Source of the DNA: Flavobacterium sp. A45
Lineage (GTDB): Bacteria; Bacteroidota; Bacteroidia; Flavobacteriales; Flavobacteriaceae
DNA: 64,000 nucleotides
Direction: 5' to 3'
Assembly (NCBI RefSeq): GCF_002001005.1
Contig: NZ_MUNX01000146.1
Coordinates: 62,001-126,000, forward strand
Shown here: piece by piece, positions 46,763-56,319 of the stretch
Layout of the letters: each line of letters starts with the position of its first letter
Position numbering within the stretch: the first letter of the stretch is position 1
Program-made: the position numbers and the translations under genes
Notes under the pieces: generated by a model
Seen by the model: the letters and a program-made list of their open reading frames with translations, nothing else
Told to the model about the DNA's origin: nothing
The model's database searches: none

Positions 46763-47794
46763 TTAAGATTTTTGAGTGTTAGTGTCCAAAGGATTGGCTG
46801 CCATACTTATTTTTTTTCTGTCTTGATCTCTACCCAAAAGAATATTTTTCTCAGTAGCAATTTCTACTTTTTCTAATTTTTGAGTGTAGTTATTCTGATT
46901 GATAACTGAATCCTTTTCAAATTCACGTGGTCCTTCAATTACCCAGTCAGAAACTTCTTTTTTGTCAAAACGACAAGTATTACAAATGAATTCTTCTACT
47001 TCATGGAATTCGTCTTTACGGCCAGTAACACGTTGAATTTCGTTTCCAAACATCCAAACAGTTGTTTTACCGCAACATCCTGGAGTCGTACATTCTCTGT
47101 GTGCATTATAAGGCTTGTTAAACCAAACTCTTGATTTGAATCTAAAAGTTTTATCAGTCAAAGCACCAACTGGACAAACATCAATCATATTTCCAGAAAA
47201 CTCATTAGTTATAGCTTTTGAAATACAAGTAGAAATATTGGCGTGATCACCACGATCCATTACTCCATGCACTCTGTCGTCAGTCAATTGATCGGCTACT
47301 TGAACACATCTTTGACATAAAATACAACGATTCATGTGTAATTGAATATTTGGACCGATATCTTCAGGTTCAAAAGTTCTTTTTTCTTCAATAAAACGGG
47401 ATTCTGATTTTCCGTGTTCGAAGCTTAAATTTTGTAAATCACATTCTCCAGCTTGATCACAAATTGGGCAATCTAATGGGTGATTGATTAACAAAAATTC
47501 TGTTACTGATTTTCTTGCTTCCTGAACTCTTGGAGATGCTTTACTGGCGATTTCCATTCCGTCTTGACAGCCTGTTACGCAAGAAGCCATTAGTTTTGGC
47601 ATTGGTCTTGGGTCAGCGTCACTACCTTTGGTAACATCCACTAAGCAACAACGGCATTTTCCACCGCTCCCTTTTAGCTTAGAATAATAGCACATTGCTG
47701 GCGGAACAACTTCTCCACCAATCATACGCGCAGCCTGCAAGATCGTTGTTCCTGCTTCTACTTCAATTTCTTGACCGTCTATGGTTACTTTCAT
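46763..47794 (-). CDS. nuoG: Short NuoG-type iron-sulfur subunit of complex I
   Basis: Peripheral-arm subunit of only 343 aa. It retains the N-terminal ferredoxin domain (CYYSKLKGSGGKCRCC), the N3-type motif HPLDCPICDQAGECDL and an N4 motif (CILCQRC...CPVGAL). A further cysteine group, CTTPGCC and later FICNTC, may bind an extra cluster. The large molybdopterin-type domain found in most NuoG proteins (which makes them about 700-900 aa) is missing. The frame ends cleanly 3 bp before nuoH, so this is not a recent frameshift; short NuoG is known to me as common in Flavobacteriia. Confidence 0.9.
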   Translation of the reverse strand: MKVTIDGQEIEVEAGTTILQAARMIGGEVVPPAMCYYSKLKGSGGKCRCCLVDVTKGSDADPRPMPKLMASCVTGCQDGMEIASKASPRVQEARKSVTEFLLINHPLDCPICDQAGECDLQNLSFEHGKSESRFIEEKRTFEPEDIGPNIQLHMNRCILCQRCVQVADQLTDDRVHGVMDRGDHANISTCISKAITNEFSGNMIDVCPVGALTDKTFRFKSRVWFNKPYNAHRECTTPGCCGKTTVWMFGNEIQRVTGRKDEFHEVEEFICNTCRFDKKEVSDWVIEGPREFEKDSVINQNNYTQKLEKVEIATEKNILLGRDQDRKKISMAANPLDTNTQKS

Positions 47795-47803
47795 TCTATT
47801 TTT

Positions 47804-47878
47804 GTTTAAAAGTTTATAAGTTTAAAAGTTTAAGTGTTACCACTTCTAACTTCTAACTTCCAACTTCGGACTTTTAAA
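47804..47878. repeat. Low-complexity tandem strings between nuoF and nuoG
   Basis: Repeated GTTTAAAAGTTTATAAG units (47804-47834) followed by repeated CTTCTAACTTCTAACTTC units (47841-47866). No gene. Similar strings occur at 49783-49850 and 62630-62705. Confidence 0.6.
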
Positions 47879-49246
47879 TTATACTATTACTTTAGAAACT
47901 AGGTGCTTCACTTTTTCAAAAGGTTCTGCAACAAAATGATCTCTATTTTTTATTTTTTCCGGAAAACGTATATGGTACTCAAACTCATCTCTAAAGTGAC
48001 GAATAGCTGCGGCTACTGGCCAAGCTGCTGCATCACCAAGCGGACAGATAGTGTTTCCTTCAATTTTGCTTTGGATACTCAATAACAAGTCGATATCTTC
48101 TTCGCGTCCGTGTCCGTTTTCTATTCTATGCAATACTTTTTCCATCCAACCAGTACCTTCTCTGCATGGGGTACATTGTCCACAACTTTCGTGGTGATAA
48201 AAACGGGAGAAATTCCAAGTATTACGAACGATACAAGAGGTGTCGTTGTAAACGATAAATCCTCCTGAACCCAACATTGATCCAGTGGCAAAACCACCAT
48301 CACTTAAGGATTCGTAAGACATCAAGCGATCTTCGCCTGCTGCAGTTTTATAAATTAAATGTGCCGGTAAAACAGGAACAGAACTTCCTCCAGGCACAAA
48401 AGCTTTCAAAGGACGGTCAGAACTCATTCCACCTAGATATTCATCAGAGTTCATGAATTCATAAACACTTAGTCCCAATTCAATTTCATAAACACCAGGA
48501 TTTTTCACATGTCCTGAAGCAGAAATTAATTTGGTTCCTGTAGATCTACCGATACCGATTTTAGCGTAATCCGCTCCTGAATTGTTTACAATCCACGGCA
48601 CAGCAGCAATTGTTTCTACATTGTTTACTACGGTTGGATTAGCCCAAAGCCCAGAAACGGCAGGGAATGGCGGTTTGATACGGGGGTTTCCTCTTTTTCC
48701 TTCCAATGATTCAATCAAAGCAGTTTCTTCACCACAAATGTAAGCTCCGGCACCACAATGAACATGCAGTTCTAAATCAAATCCAGAACCAAGTATATTT
48801 TTTCCTAAAAAACCAGCTGCTTTTGCTTCAGCAATGGCTCTTTCCAATATTTTGAAAACCCACATATATTCTCCACGAATGTAGATGTATGAAAGGTTGG
48901 CACCCAAAGCATAGCTGGAAGTAATCATTCCTTCTATCAATAAGTGAGGAATAAATTCCATCAAATAACGATCTTTGAATGTTCCTGGTTCAGACTCATC
49001 GGCATTGCAAACCAAATGTCTTGGTTTTCCTGATTTTTTATCAATAAAACTCCATTTCATTCCGGCAGGGAAACCAGCACCACCACGACCACGTAATCCA
49101 GAAGTTTTTACTTCTTCTACAACTTCGTCAGGAGTTAAGGTTTTTAAAGCTTTTTCTACCGAAGCATAACCACCATTTTGACGGTAAACTTCATAGGTTT
49201 TAATCCCAGGAATATTGATTTTATCTAATAATATTTTTTGTGACAT
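47879..49246 (-). CDS. nuoF: NADH-quinone oxidoreductase subunit F (NADH-binding)
   Basis: Peripheral-arm flavoprotein of 455 aa that binds NADH, FMN and one 4Fe-4S cluster. GRGGAGFPAGMKWSF and CNADESEPGTFKDR form the FMN/NADH site; the cluster motif is SCGQCTPCREGTGW with a distant Cys in NTICPLGDAAAWP. It starts 1 bp after nuoE. Confidence 0.96.
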   Translation of the reverse strand: MSQKILLDKINIPGIKTYEVYRQNGGYASVEKALKTLTPDEVVEEVKTSGLRGRGGAGFPAGMKWSFIDKKSGKPRHLVCNADESEPGTFKDRYLMEFIPHLLIEGMITSSYALGANLSYIYIRGEYMWVFKILERAIAEAKAAGFLGKNILGSGFDLELHVHCGAGAYICGEETALIESLEGKRGNPRIKPPFPAVSGLWANPTVVNNVETIAAVPWIVNNSGADYAKIGIGRSTGTKLISASGHVKNPGVYEIELGLSVYEFMNSDEYLGGMSSDRPLKAFVPGGSSVPVLPAHLIYKTAAGEDRLMSYESLSDGGFATGSMLGSGGFIVYNDTSCIVRNTWNFSRFYHHESCGQCTPCREGTGWMEKVLHRIENGHGREEDIDLLLSIQSKIEGNTICPLGDAAAWPVAAAIRHFRDEFEYHIRFPEKIKNRDHFVAEPFEKVKHLVSKVIV

Positions 49247-49247
49247 C

Positions 49248-49778
49248 TTATTTATCGTGTAATATTATTTTATCGTCTTTACAATCGGCAATTAGCTGGT
49301 CGATTTTTTCTTTGTTCAAATGTTCTTTGTAAAAATCTCCCAATTGCATCATCGGAGCATAACCACAAGCACCTAAACATTCAACTCCTCTTACTTCAAA
49401 AAGACCGTCAGATGTAGGTTGTCCCACTTGAACGCCTAATTTTTCACAGGTATAATCCATTAAATCCTCAACACCGTTTAAACAACAAGGTGAAGTTTGG
49501 CAGAATTCAAACATGTATTTGCCAATAGGTCTTTGATTATACATGGTGTAAAAAGTAACTACTTCATACACTTCGATAGGTTTGATATGTAAAATTTCGG
49601 CAACTTTATCTTGTAATTCAATACTCAACCAATTGTCGTGAGCGTCTTGAACTTCGTGTAAAACGGGAAGTAAAGCTGATTTTCTTTTGTCTTCAGGATA
49701 ATGACCAATTAATTCATTGATGCGGGACATCAATGCTTCGGTCATGTTTATTTCTTGTTTGTAATGTGTTCTTTCCAT
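49248..49778 (-). CDS. nuoE: NADH-quinone oxidoreductase subunit E
   Basis: Thioredoxin-like subunit of 176 aa carrying the 2Fe-2S cluster N1a. The four cysteine ligands lie in FCQTSPCCLNG and ECLGACGYAPMM. A start at an internal Met 12 codons in (MTEALMSRI) is possible. Confidence 0.94.
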   Translation of the reverse strand: MERTHYKQEINMTEALMSRINELIGHYPEDKRKSALLPVLHEVQDAHDNWLSIELQDKVAEILHIKPIEVYEVVTFYTMYNQRPIGKYMFEFCQTSPCCLNGVEDLMDYTCEKLGVQVGQPTSDGLFEVRGVECLGACGYAPMMQLGDFYKEHLNKEKIDQLIADCKDDKIILHDK

Positions 49779-49782
49779 CCTA

Positions 49783-49852
49783 ATATTTTAGATTTTAGAT
49801 TTTAGATTTAGATTTTTCAATCTGCATTCTCAAATCTGTATTCTGCAATCTT
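49783..49852. repeat. ATTTTAGATTTTAGA tandem strings between nuoD and nuoE
   Basis: Repeated TTTTAGA units at about 49786-49810 are followed by repeated AATCTGCATTCT/AATCTGTATTCT units. No gene and no hairpin terminator. Confidence 0.6.
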
Positions 49853-49854
49853 TT

Positions 49855-51093
49855 TTATGCGTCTAATTCTCCAGCAATAACATTTAAACTTGATAAAATA
49901 ACAATGGCATCAGATAACATTGAACCTTTAATCATGTCTGGATAGGCTTGATAATAAATAAAACAAGGTCTTCTGAAGTGTAATCTATAAGGAGTTCTGC
50001 TTCCGTCTGTAACCAAATAAAAACCAATTTCTCCATTTCCACCTTCAACAGGATGGTAAATTTCGGCAACTGGAACAGGAACTTCACCCATCACAATTTT
50101 GAAATGGTATATCAAAGATTCCATATTTGTGTAAACATCTTCTTTTGGAGGAAGGTAGTATTCAGGAACTTCAGCATGGTATTCATTTCCTTCCGGCATT
50201 TTATCTAATGCTTGACGGATAATGCTTAAACTTTCCCAAACTTCAGCATTACGAACGCAAAAACGATCGTAAGTATCTCCTGATTTTCCTACTGGAACGA
50301 TGAAATCAAAATCTTCGTATGAACTGTATGGTTGTGCCACACGAACATCATAATCAATTCCGGCAGCACGTAAATTTGGACCTGTAAATCCATAAGCCAT
50401 TGCTTTTTCAGCAGTGATCGATCCAACATTTACAGTTCTGTCGATAAATATTCTGTTTCTTTCAAATAAGTTTTCAAATTCTTTCCAAGCGACCGGAAAA
50501 TCTCTTAGAAAATCGTCTAGTTTTCTAAAAGCTTCTGGTGACCAATCTCTTTCGAAACCACCGATTCTTCCCATATTGGTGGTAAGACGCGCTCCACAAA
50601 TTTCTTCGTAGATTTCGTATACTTTTTCTCTGAATTGGAATACATAAAGGAAACCAGTATAAGCTCCAGTATCTACTCCAAGAATTGAATTACAGATTAA
50701 GTGATCTGTAATACGAGCCAATTCCATTACAATAACTCTTAGATAATCAACTCTTTTAGGGACTTTGATATCTAGAAGTTTTTCAAGCGTCATCCACCAT
50801 CCCATATTATTGATAGGTGATGAACAATAGTTCATTCTGTCAGTAAGTGGTGTGATTTGGTAAAAAGGACGATTTTCGGCAATTTTTTCAAAAGCTCTGT
50901 GGATGTAGCCAATGGTTGGTTCTGCATCAAGGATTTTTTCACCATCCATCAACAAGATATTTTGAAAAATACCGTGCGTAGCTGGGTGTGTAGGACCTAA
51001 ATTCAGAATAGAAAGCTCGCTTCCATCTTCATTGTGTCTCTCTTTGATTATTTTAGCATAGCGATGCTCTGGTGGTAATAATAGTTCTGACAT
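49855..51093 (-). CDS. nuoD: NADH-quinone oxidoreductase subunit D
   Basis: Quinone-site subunit of 412 aa related to the hydrogenase large subunit. Conserved LGPTHPATHGIFQNILLMDGEKI, IGYIHRAFEKIAENR and the GRIGGFERDW region are present. It is a separate gene from nuoC, unlike the fused nuoCD of enterobacteria. 23 bp after nuoC. Confidence 0.96.
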   Translation of the reverse strand: MSELLLPPEHRYAKIIKERHNEDGSELSILNLGPTHPATHGIFQNILLMDGEKILDAEPTIGYIHRAFEKIAENRPFYQITPLTDRMNYCSSPINNMGWWMTLEKLLDIKVPKRVDYLRVIVMELARITDHLICNSILGVDTGAYTGFLYVFQFREKVYEIYEEICGARLTTNMGRIGGFERDWSPEAFRKLDDFLRDFPVAWKEFENLFERNRIFIDRTVNVGSITAEKAMAYGFTGPNLRAAGIDYDVRVAQPYSSYEDFDFIVPVGKSGDTYDRFCVRNAEVWESLSIIRQALDKMPEGNEYHAEVPEYYLPPKEDVYTNMESLIYHFKIVMGEVPVPVAEIYHPVEGGNGEIGFYLVTDGSRTPYRLHFRRPCFIYYQAYPDMIKGSMLSDAIVILSSLNVIAGELDA

Positions 51094-51116
51094 TTATCTA
51101 ATGTGAAAAATTATAT

Positions 51117-51650
51117 TTATTTTTTTAGCTCTTGGTTGATTGTTGTTCTTCCAAAATACCTATCATCTTTATCTGTCCTTCCACTGTCTTCCATTGGAAA
51201 TTCTTTACGCATAGGGAAAGAAATCATCTCATCCATATTCAAAATACGTTTCAACTGTGGATGTCCGATGAAATTGATTCCGAAGAAATCATAAGTTTCT
51301 CTTTCCATCCAATTGGCACACAAAAAGATGTTTGAAATACTTTTAATTTCTGGATTTGAACCGTTTATGAATGCTTTAATTCGGATGCGTTTGTTTTCGT
51401 ACCAGTTGTGTAAATGATAAACTACTGCAAATTGACTGTTTTCTTCGTTGTCAGGGTAGTGTACCGCACATAAATCAGTCAAAAAGTGAAAACGTAAAGT
51501 AGGATCATTTTTTAAATAAAGAACTACAGCAGTAATAATGTCTGAATCCGCTTCAAATGCAAAAATGTCTTTATCTTGATTGAATCCTAAAACCTTTGAA
51601 CCAAAAGTTTCTACTAATTTATCTTGAATTTCTGTTGTTTCTAAAGCCAT
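51117..51650 (-). CDS. nuoC: NADH-quinone oxidoreductase subunit C
   Basis: Peripheral-arm subunit of 177 aa without cofactor. ERETYDFFGINFIGHPQLKRIL is the family signature. It starts 5 bp after nuoB. Confidence 0.95.
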   Translation of the reverse strand: MALETTEIQDKLVETFGSKVLGFNQDKDIFAFEADSDIITAVVLYLKNDPTLRFHFLTDLCAVHYPDNEENSQFAVVYHLHNWYENKRIRIKAFINGSNPEIKSISNIFLCANWMERETYDFFGINFIGHPQLKRILNMDEMISFPMRKEFPMEDSGRTDKDDRYFGRTTINQELKK

Positions 51651-51655
51651 TTTAC

Positions 51656-52204
51656 TTATTGAATGTTATAAGATGCCAATAATTCTTGGTACTCTGGTGA
51701 ACTTCTTCTTCTTACAGATTCGCTTTTTACTAAGTCTTGTAATCTCATAACTCCATCCACAATTTGTTCTGGACGTGGTGGGCAACCAGGAACATATACA
51801 TCAACAGGAATTACTTTGTCAATTCCTTGCAATACTGAGTAAGTATCGAAAATTCCTCCCGAACAAGCACAAGCACCAACTGATATTACCCATCTAGGTT
51901 CTGCCATTTGTTCGTACACTTGACGTAAAATTGGAGCCATTTTTTTGGAGATTGTTCCCATTACCAATAGCATGTCGGCTTGACGAGGAGAGAAACTCAC
52001 TCTTTCAGAACCAAAACGGGCTAAATCATAATGCGAAGCCATTGTTGCCATAAATTCGATTCCGCAACAAGAGGTTGCAAAAGGTAAAGGCCAAAGCGAA
52101 TTGGCACGTGCTAATCCAACAACGTCATTCAGTTTTGTAGCAAAGAATCCTTCACCAACAACACCTTCTGGAGGGGCTACCATATTTATTTTTGAATCGC
52201 TCAT
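51656..52204 (-). CDS. nuoB: NADH-quinone oxidoreductase subunit B
   Basis: Peripheral-arm subunit of 182 aa with the terminal cluster N2 that reduces quinone. The ligands are the tandem cysteines of ATSCCGIEF, the Cys in GACACSGG and the Cys in VPGCPPRPE. Start set at 52204 ([13 protein letters not shown]); a longer frame from 52273 reads a low-complexity leader. Confidence 0.96.
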   Translation of the reverse strand: MSDSKINMVAPPEGVVGEGFFATKLNDVVGLARANSLWPLPFATSCCGIEFMATMASHYDLARFGSERVSFSPRQADMLLVMGTISKKMAPILRQVYEQMAEPRWVISVGACACSGGIFDTYSVLQGIDKVIPVDVYVPGCPPRPEQIVDGVMRLQDLVKSESVRRRSSPEYQELLASYNIQ

Positions 52205-52291
52205 TTTAATTTTTTTATTTTGAACGTTGAATTTTAAATTTTTGAATATTTCAATTAATTTATAATTCAGCATTTATAATTTAAAATATTT

Positions 52292-52657
52292 TTATTCCCA
52301 CTCTAAAGCTTTCTTCTTGATGATATAGAAAAAACCAACCAAAAGAAGCATCATAAAGATAATCATTTTTATCATTCCTTCAATTCCTAACTCTTTGAAA
52401 TTCACGGCCCAAGGATATAAAAATATCACCTCGACATCAAAAAGAACAAACAAAATAGCAACTAAAAAATATTTTACCGAAAAAGGAATTCTTGCATTTC
52501 CTACAGATTCAATACCACATTCGAAGTTTTTGTCTTTATTTTCCGATGATCTTTTTGGTCCAAGCTTGCCTGAAATTATGATGATAGCTATGACAAATCC
52601 TACAGCTAAAACAAGCTGCATGAAGACTGGGATATAGTTTAATTGTTCAGATTGCAT
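52292..52657 (-). CDS. nuoA: NADH-quinone oxidoreductase subunit A
   Basis: Three-helix membrane subunit of 121 aa. FECGIESVGNARIPFSVKYFLVAILFVLFDVEVIFLYPW contains the loop cysteine and acidic residues of the quinone-site region. Start is the ATG at 52657; a TTG further out (52690) lies inside the promoter -7 element and is excluded. First gene of the nuo operon. Confidence 0.96.
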   Translation of the reverse strand: MQSEQLNYIPVFMQLVLAVGFVIAIIIISGKLGPKRSSENKDKNFECGIESVGNARIPFSVKYFLVAILFVLFDVEVIFLYPWAVNFKELGIEGMIKMIIFMMLLLVGFFYIIKKKALEWE

Positions 52658-52687
52658 AATTGTCAATTTTTGCTTTAAATTAAGCGA

Positions 52688-52718
52688 CAAAGATAGCTTT
52701 AGTGTAATTAAAACACAA
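52688..52718 (-). promoter_or_regulatory. Promoter of the nuo operon
   Basis: On the - strand TTG (52716-52718), a 20-bp spacer and TATCTTTG (52688-52695) match the Bacteroidota promoter TTG-N17-23-TAnnTTTG. The leader to nuoA is about 25 nt. Confidence 0.75.
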
Positions 52719-52820
52719 GTTTTACAGCGAATTTAGTAGGGACATTGACTTGATATAATCCTAATTTTTAATGATTATAAATAAGGATAGTGACTACTGT
52801 TTTTTTAGAATGGGCACAAA

Positions 52821-52854
52821 AAAAAACGTTCCGAAACTAATCGGAACGTTTTTT
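52821..52854 (-). terminator. Terminator of the cold-shock gene
   Basis: Stem AAAACGTTCCGA/TCGGAACGTTTT around a 6-nt loop; on the - strand it is followed by ten T. It separates the gene from nuo. Confidence 0.9.
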
Positions 52855-52892
52855 AGACGCTTTTTGCAAAAAATATGTAACTATTTTTATGC

Positions 52893-53087
52893 TTAAAGAA
52901 CTGCAACTTTAGCAGCAACTTTACCTTTTCTTCCTTCTTCTTCTTCATAGCTTACTCTGTCACCTTCGCGCAATTCTTCCGCGTTGATTCCTGATGCATG
53001 AACAAAAATGTCTTTTCCTGTTTCTTCGTCTGTAATGAATCCGTAACCTTTAGATTCATTGAAAAATTTAACTGTACCTGTACGCAT
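52893..53087 (-). CDS. Cold-shock domain protein
   Basis: Single-domain RNA/DNA chaperone of 64 aa with the usual length of CspA proteins. RNP1 is KGYGFI (residues 13-18) and RNP2 is IFVHAS (27-32). It is a single gene with its own terminator; a TACATTTG promoter element lies about 30 bp upstream of the start codon. Confidence 0.93.
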   Translation of the reverse strand: MRTGTVKFFNESKGYGFITDEETGKDIFVHASGINAEELREGDRVSYEEEEGRKGKVAAKVAVL

Positions 53088-53116
53088 TGTAATAGTAATA
53101 ATAATTTATAATGAGG

Positions 53117-53124
53117 CAAATGTA
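53117..53124 (-). promoter_or_regulatory. -7 element of the cold-shock gene
   Basis: TACATTTG on the - strand matches TAnnTTTG. The leader is about 25 nt. No clear TTG -33 is seen. Confidence 0.45.
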
Positions 53125-53196
53125 ATCTTTAATCTAATACGAAAACCATTCTCATAATATTTTTTTTCTAAAATTATTGATATTCAACCTTTTCAC

Positions 53197-54951
53197 CTAA
53201 TTTGTTAAATTTAATTTAATATGTAATTCCTTTAATTGTGATTCGTCAATAACAGACGGAGCGTCAATCATTACGTCTCTTCCAGAGTTGTTTTTTGGGA
53301 ATGCAATAAAATCACGAATAGTCTCTTGTCCCCCTAAAATAGCCACTAGACGATCCAATCCAAAAGCTAAACCACCGTGAGGAGGTGCTCCAAATTGGAA
53401 AGCATCCATTAGGAAGCCAAATTGTGCTTTTGCTTCTTCTTCTGTAAAGCCTAAATATTTAAACATTAATTGTTGTGTCGCTTTGTCGTGAATACGAATT
53501 GAACCTCCACCAATTTCATTTCCGTTCAAAACCATATCGTAGGCATTGGCACGAACTTTTCCAGGATTGGTTTCCAATAAGTGCATGTCTTCTGGTTTTG
53601 GAGAAGTAAATGGATGGTGCATTGCATGGTAGCGTCCGCTTTCTTCATCAAATTCCAATAAAGGGAAATCTACAACCCAAAGAGGTGCAAATTCAGCAGG
53701 ATTCCTTAATCCCAAACGAGTTGCCAATTCCATACGCAAAGCACTCAATTGTGCTCTTGTTTTATCGGCTGGTCCAGAAAGAACAAAAATCATATCACCA
53801 GGTTTTGCTCCGGTTGTTTTTGCCCAATTGGTCAAGTCTTCTTGATCGTAGAATTTATCTACCGATGATTTGAAAGTTCCATCATCGTTACATTTTGCAT
53901 AAACCATTCCGCTGGCGCCTACTTGTGGACGTTTTACCCAGTCAATCAAGGCGTCAATTTCTTTACGGGTATAATTTCCAGCTCCAGGAACTGCGATTCC
54001 AACAACTAATTCGGCTGCGTTGAAAACTGGAAAATCTTTATGTTGCGCAAATTCGTTCAATTCACCAAATTCCATTCCGAAACGAATGTCCGGTTTGTCA
54101 TTTCCGTATGTTTTCATGGCATAATCGTAAGTGATTCTTGGGAATTTGTCTACTTCGATACCTTTTATTTCTTTTAGCAAATGACGGGTTAAACCTTCAA
54201 ATACATTCAAAATATCTTCTTGCTCCACAAAAGCCATTTCGCAGTCAATTTGTGTAAACTCCGGTTGTCTGTCTGCGCGTAAATCTTCGTCACGGAAACA
54301 TTTTACGATTTGGAAATATTTGTCCATTCCACCCACCATCAATAATTGTTTGAAAGTTTGTGGAGATTGTGGTAAAGCATAGAATTGTCCTTCGTTCATA
54401 CGGGATGGAACAACAAAATCTCTTGCTCCTTCTGGAGTTGATTTTATTAAATAAGGAGTTTCCACCTCACAGAAATCAAGATCAGAAAGGTATTTACGTA
54501 CTTCCATTGCCACTTTGTGACGGAAAAGCAAACTATTTTTTACCGGATTTCTACGAATGTCCAAGTAGCGGTATTTCATTCGGATGTCTTCACCACCATC
54601 AGTTTCATCTTCGATAGTAAACGGAGGAGTTAAAGCGGCATTTAATATGTTTAGTTCAGTTACTAAAATTTCAATTTCACCTGTAGGAATGTTTTTGTTT
54701 TTGGCTTCACGCTCGATAACTGTTCCTTTCACTTGGATCACATATTCGCGACCCAATGTTTTGGCAGCTTCAAAAACTTCTTTTATAGAACGGCTTTCGT
54801 CAAAAATCAATTGTGTAATTCCATAACGGTCGCGTAAATCTACCCAATTCATAAATCCTTTGTCTCTAGATTTTTGAACCCAACCGGCAAGTGTAACTTC
54901 TGTATTGATATGTGAGGCATTCAATTCGCCACAATTATGACTTCTGTACAT
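53197..54951 (-). CDS. aspS: Aspartate-tRNA ligase
   Basis: Class II aminoacyl-tRNA synthetase of 584 aa, bacterial type. N-terminal OB-fold anticodon-binding domain ([19 protein letters not shown]), catalytic core with motif 2 ([19 protein letters not shown]), a GAD insertion domain (about 275-410) and motif 3 ([13 protein letters not shown]). Start at 54951 ([10 protein letters not shown]); an extension to 54984 would cover the promoter region. Whether it is discriminating was not determined. Confidence 0.97.
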   Translation of the reverse strand: MYRSHNCGELNASHINTEVTLAGWVQKSRDKGFMNWVDLRDRYGITQLIFDESRSIKEVFEAAKTLGREYVIQVKGTVIEREAKNKNIPTGEIEILVTELNILNAALTPPFTIEDETDGGEDIRMKYRYLDIRRNPVKNSLLFRHKVAMEVRKYLSDLDFCEVETPYLIKSTPEGARDFVVPSRMNEGQFYALPQSPQTFKQLLMVGGMDKYFQIVKCFRDEDLRADRQPEFTQIDCEMAFVEQEDILNVFEGLTRHLLKEIKGIEVDKFPRITYDYAMKTYGNDKPDIRFGMEFGELNEFAQHKDFPVFNAAELVVGIAVPGAGNYTRKEIDALIDWVKRPQVGASGMVYAKCNDDGTFKSSVDKFYDQEDLTNWAKTTGAKPGDMIFVLSGPADKTRAQLSALRMELATRLGLRNPAEFAPLWVVDFPLLEFDEESGRYHAMHHPFTSPKPEDMHLLETNPGKVRANAYDMVLNGNEIGGGSIRIHDKATQQLMFKYLGFTEEEAKAQFGFLMDAFQFGAPPHGGLAFGLDRLVAILGGQETIRDFIAFPKNNSGRDVMIDAPSVIDESQLKELHIKLNLTN

Positions 54952-54969
54952 GTTATAAATTTTAGACTG

Positions 54970-54977
54970 CAAAAGTA
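54970..54977 (-). promoter_or_regulatory. -7 element of aspS
   Basis: TACTTTTG on the - strand, 18 bp ahead of the start codon, matches TAnnTTTG. No clear TTG -33 was found. Confidence 0.4.
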
Positions 54978-55065
54978 AACACAAAAATTAAATAATCTTG
55001 AAAAGCATTCAACTTCAATGAAATTAAAATTTTGTTAATTTTTTTAACACCATGTCATTTAGGTT

Positions 55066-55073
55066 TAGATTTG
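55066..55073 (+). promoter_or_regulatory. -7 element of the TlpA-like gene
   Basis: TAGATTTG matches TAnnTTTG and lies 27 bp before the start codon. The -33 region is only T-rich. Confidence 0.4.
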
Positions 55074-55100
55074 AAATATAAAAATTTTAATTATTTGTTT

Positions 55101-56099
55101 ATGAGAAAAATATTAAGTGTTTTAGTTGTCTTTATGATTTCTTTTTTGAGTAATGCTCAAGCTAAAAAATATGTTACTTTTCAGGCTGAAATTGCCAATA
55201 GAAATGGAGATTCTGTCTTCATTCGAGCTAATAAAAAAATAATTAAGAAAATCGCAGTCAATAAAAATGGGGTTTTTAAAGACACCATGAATGTATCCGA
55301 AGGGCCTTATCTGCTTTATGATGGAGTCGAATATACTAGTTTGTATTTAAAAAACGGGTATGATTTAAAATTGAAAATGGATGCTAAAAAGTTTGATGAA
55401 TCTATAGTTTATAAAGGAAAAGGTTCTCTTGAAAATAATTATTTGGCACAAAGAACAATTTCGGATTCAAAGTACGATTATGATGCATTGTTGGCAGCAA
55501 GCCCAGCAGATTTTAAAAAGCTGTCAGATCAAAAAAATGCATCAGATTTAGCAAAATTAAATAATGGTAAATTTGATTCTAATTTTATTACTGTCCAAAA
55601 AAAGGATATTGAACAGTCCCTAGCAGGTTTGACTAAATATTATGAGCAGGGGCAAGAGAATAAAAAGATGAATAATTCTCAATCTCCTACTTTTGATTAT
55701 TTGAATTATGCTGGAGGACAAACAAAATTAGAGGACTTAAAAGGTAAATATGTTTACATTGATGTTTGGGCTACTTGGTGCGGACCTTGTCGTCAAGAAA
55801 TTCCGTTTTTGCAAGAAATAGAAAAAAAATATCACGGCAAGAATATCACTTTTGTGAGTATTTCTATTGACAAATTGAAAGATCAGGAAAAATGGAGAGC
55901 CATGGTTAAAGATAAATCATTGGGCGGTGTTCAGCTTTTTGCAGACAATGACTGGAATTCTAAATTTATTACGGATTATAAAATTACCGGTATTCCGAGA
56001 TTTATTTTAATTGACCCAAAAGGCATAATCGTAAAGGCCGATGCAGTAAGACCTTCCTCGCCAGATTTAGTAAAAGAGCTTGATTCTTTACTCAATTAA
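55101..56099 (+). CDS. TlpA/ResA-like secreted thioredoxin with N-terminal beta domain
   Basis: Exported thiol-disulfide protein of 332 aa. Signal peptide MRKILSVLVVFMISFLSNAQ decides the start. An N-terminal domain (about 22-115) resembles DUF4369 found in Bacteroidota TlpA proteins. The thioredoxin fold begins near residue 200 with the active site WCGPC (Cys227, Cys230), and the cis-proline loop is ITGIPRFILID. Likely a periplasmic disulfide reductase or a reductant for cytochrome maturation; the partner is unknown. Confidence 0.9.
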   Translation: MRKILSVLVVFMISFLSNAQAKKYVTFQAEIANRNGDSVFIRANKKIIKKIAVNKNGVFKDTMNVSEGPYLLYDGVEYTSLYLKNGYDLKLKMDAKKFDESIVYKGKGSLENNYLAQRTISDSKYDYDALLAASPADFKKLSDQKNASDLAKLNNGKFDSNFITVQKKDIEQSLAGLTKYYEQGQENKKMNNSQSPTFDYLNYAGGQTKLEDLKGKYVYIDVWATWCGPCRQEIPFLQEIEKKYHGKNITFVSISIDKLKDQEKWRAMVKDKSLGGVQLFADNDWNSKFITDYKITGIPRFILIDPKGIIVKADAVRPSSPDLVKELDSLLN

Positions 56100-56277
56100 T
56101 AATAGTTGCGAAGCAGTTATTTTTTTTGTCACCATTAAAATGCTTTGATTTACTTTTTTATCTAAAAATGAACATAAAAGTGTCGGATTTTTCGCTTCCT
56201 TTTGATTTCCAATGTTAAGCTTTTGTCTATGTTATGAAATTGTTATCAAAATGTTTTTTTAATGTAAAATTTGTTTT

Positions 56278-56285
56278 TAATTTTG
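56278..56285 (+). promoter_or_regulatory. -7 element of the MORN-repeat gene
   Basis: TAATTTTG matches TAnnTTTG and lies 34 bp before the start codon. No TTG at proper distance. Confidence 0.4.
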
Positions 56286-56319
56286 GGGTATAAGATGTAA
56301 ACAATTAAAAACTAACGAT

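Noticed and set aside
46763-47794. NuoG truncated by frameshift
   Set aside because: The frame ends in normal operon spacing 3 bp before nuoH, with no remnant of the missing domain downstream.
52658-52690. TTG start extending NuoA
   Set aside because: The TTG is part of the promoter -7 element, so it would not be in the transcript.
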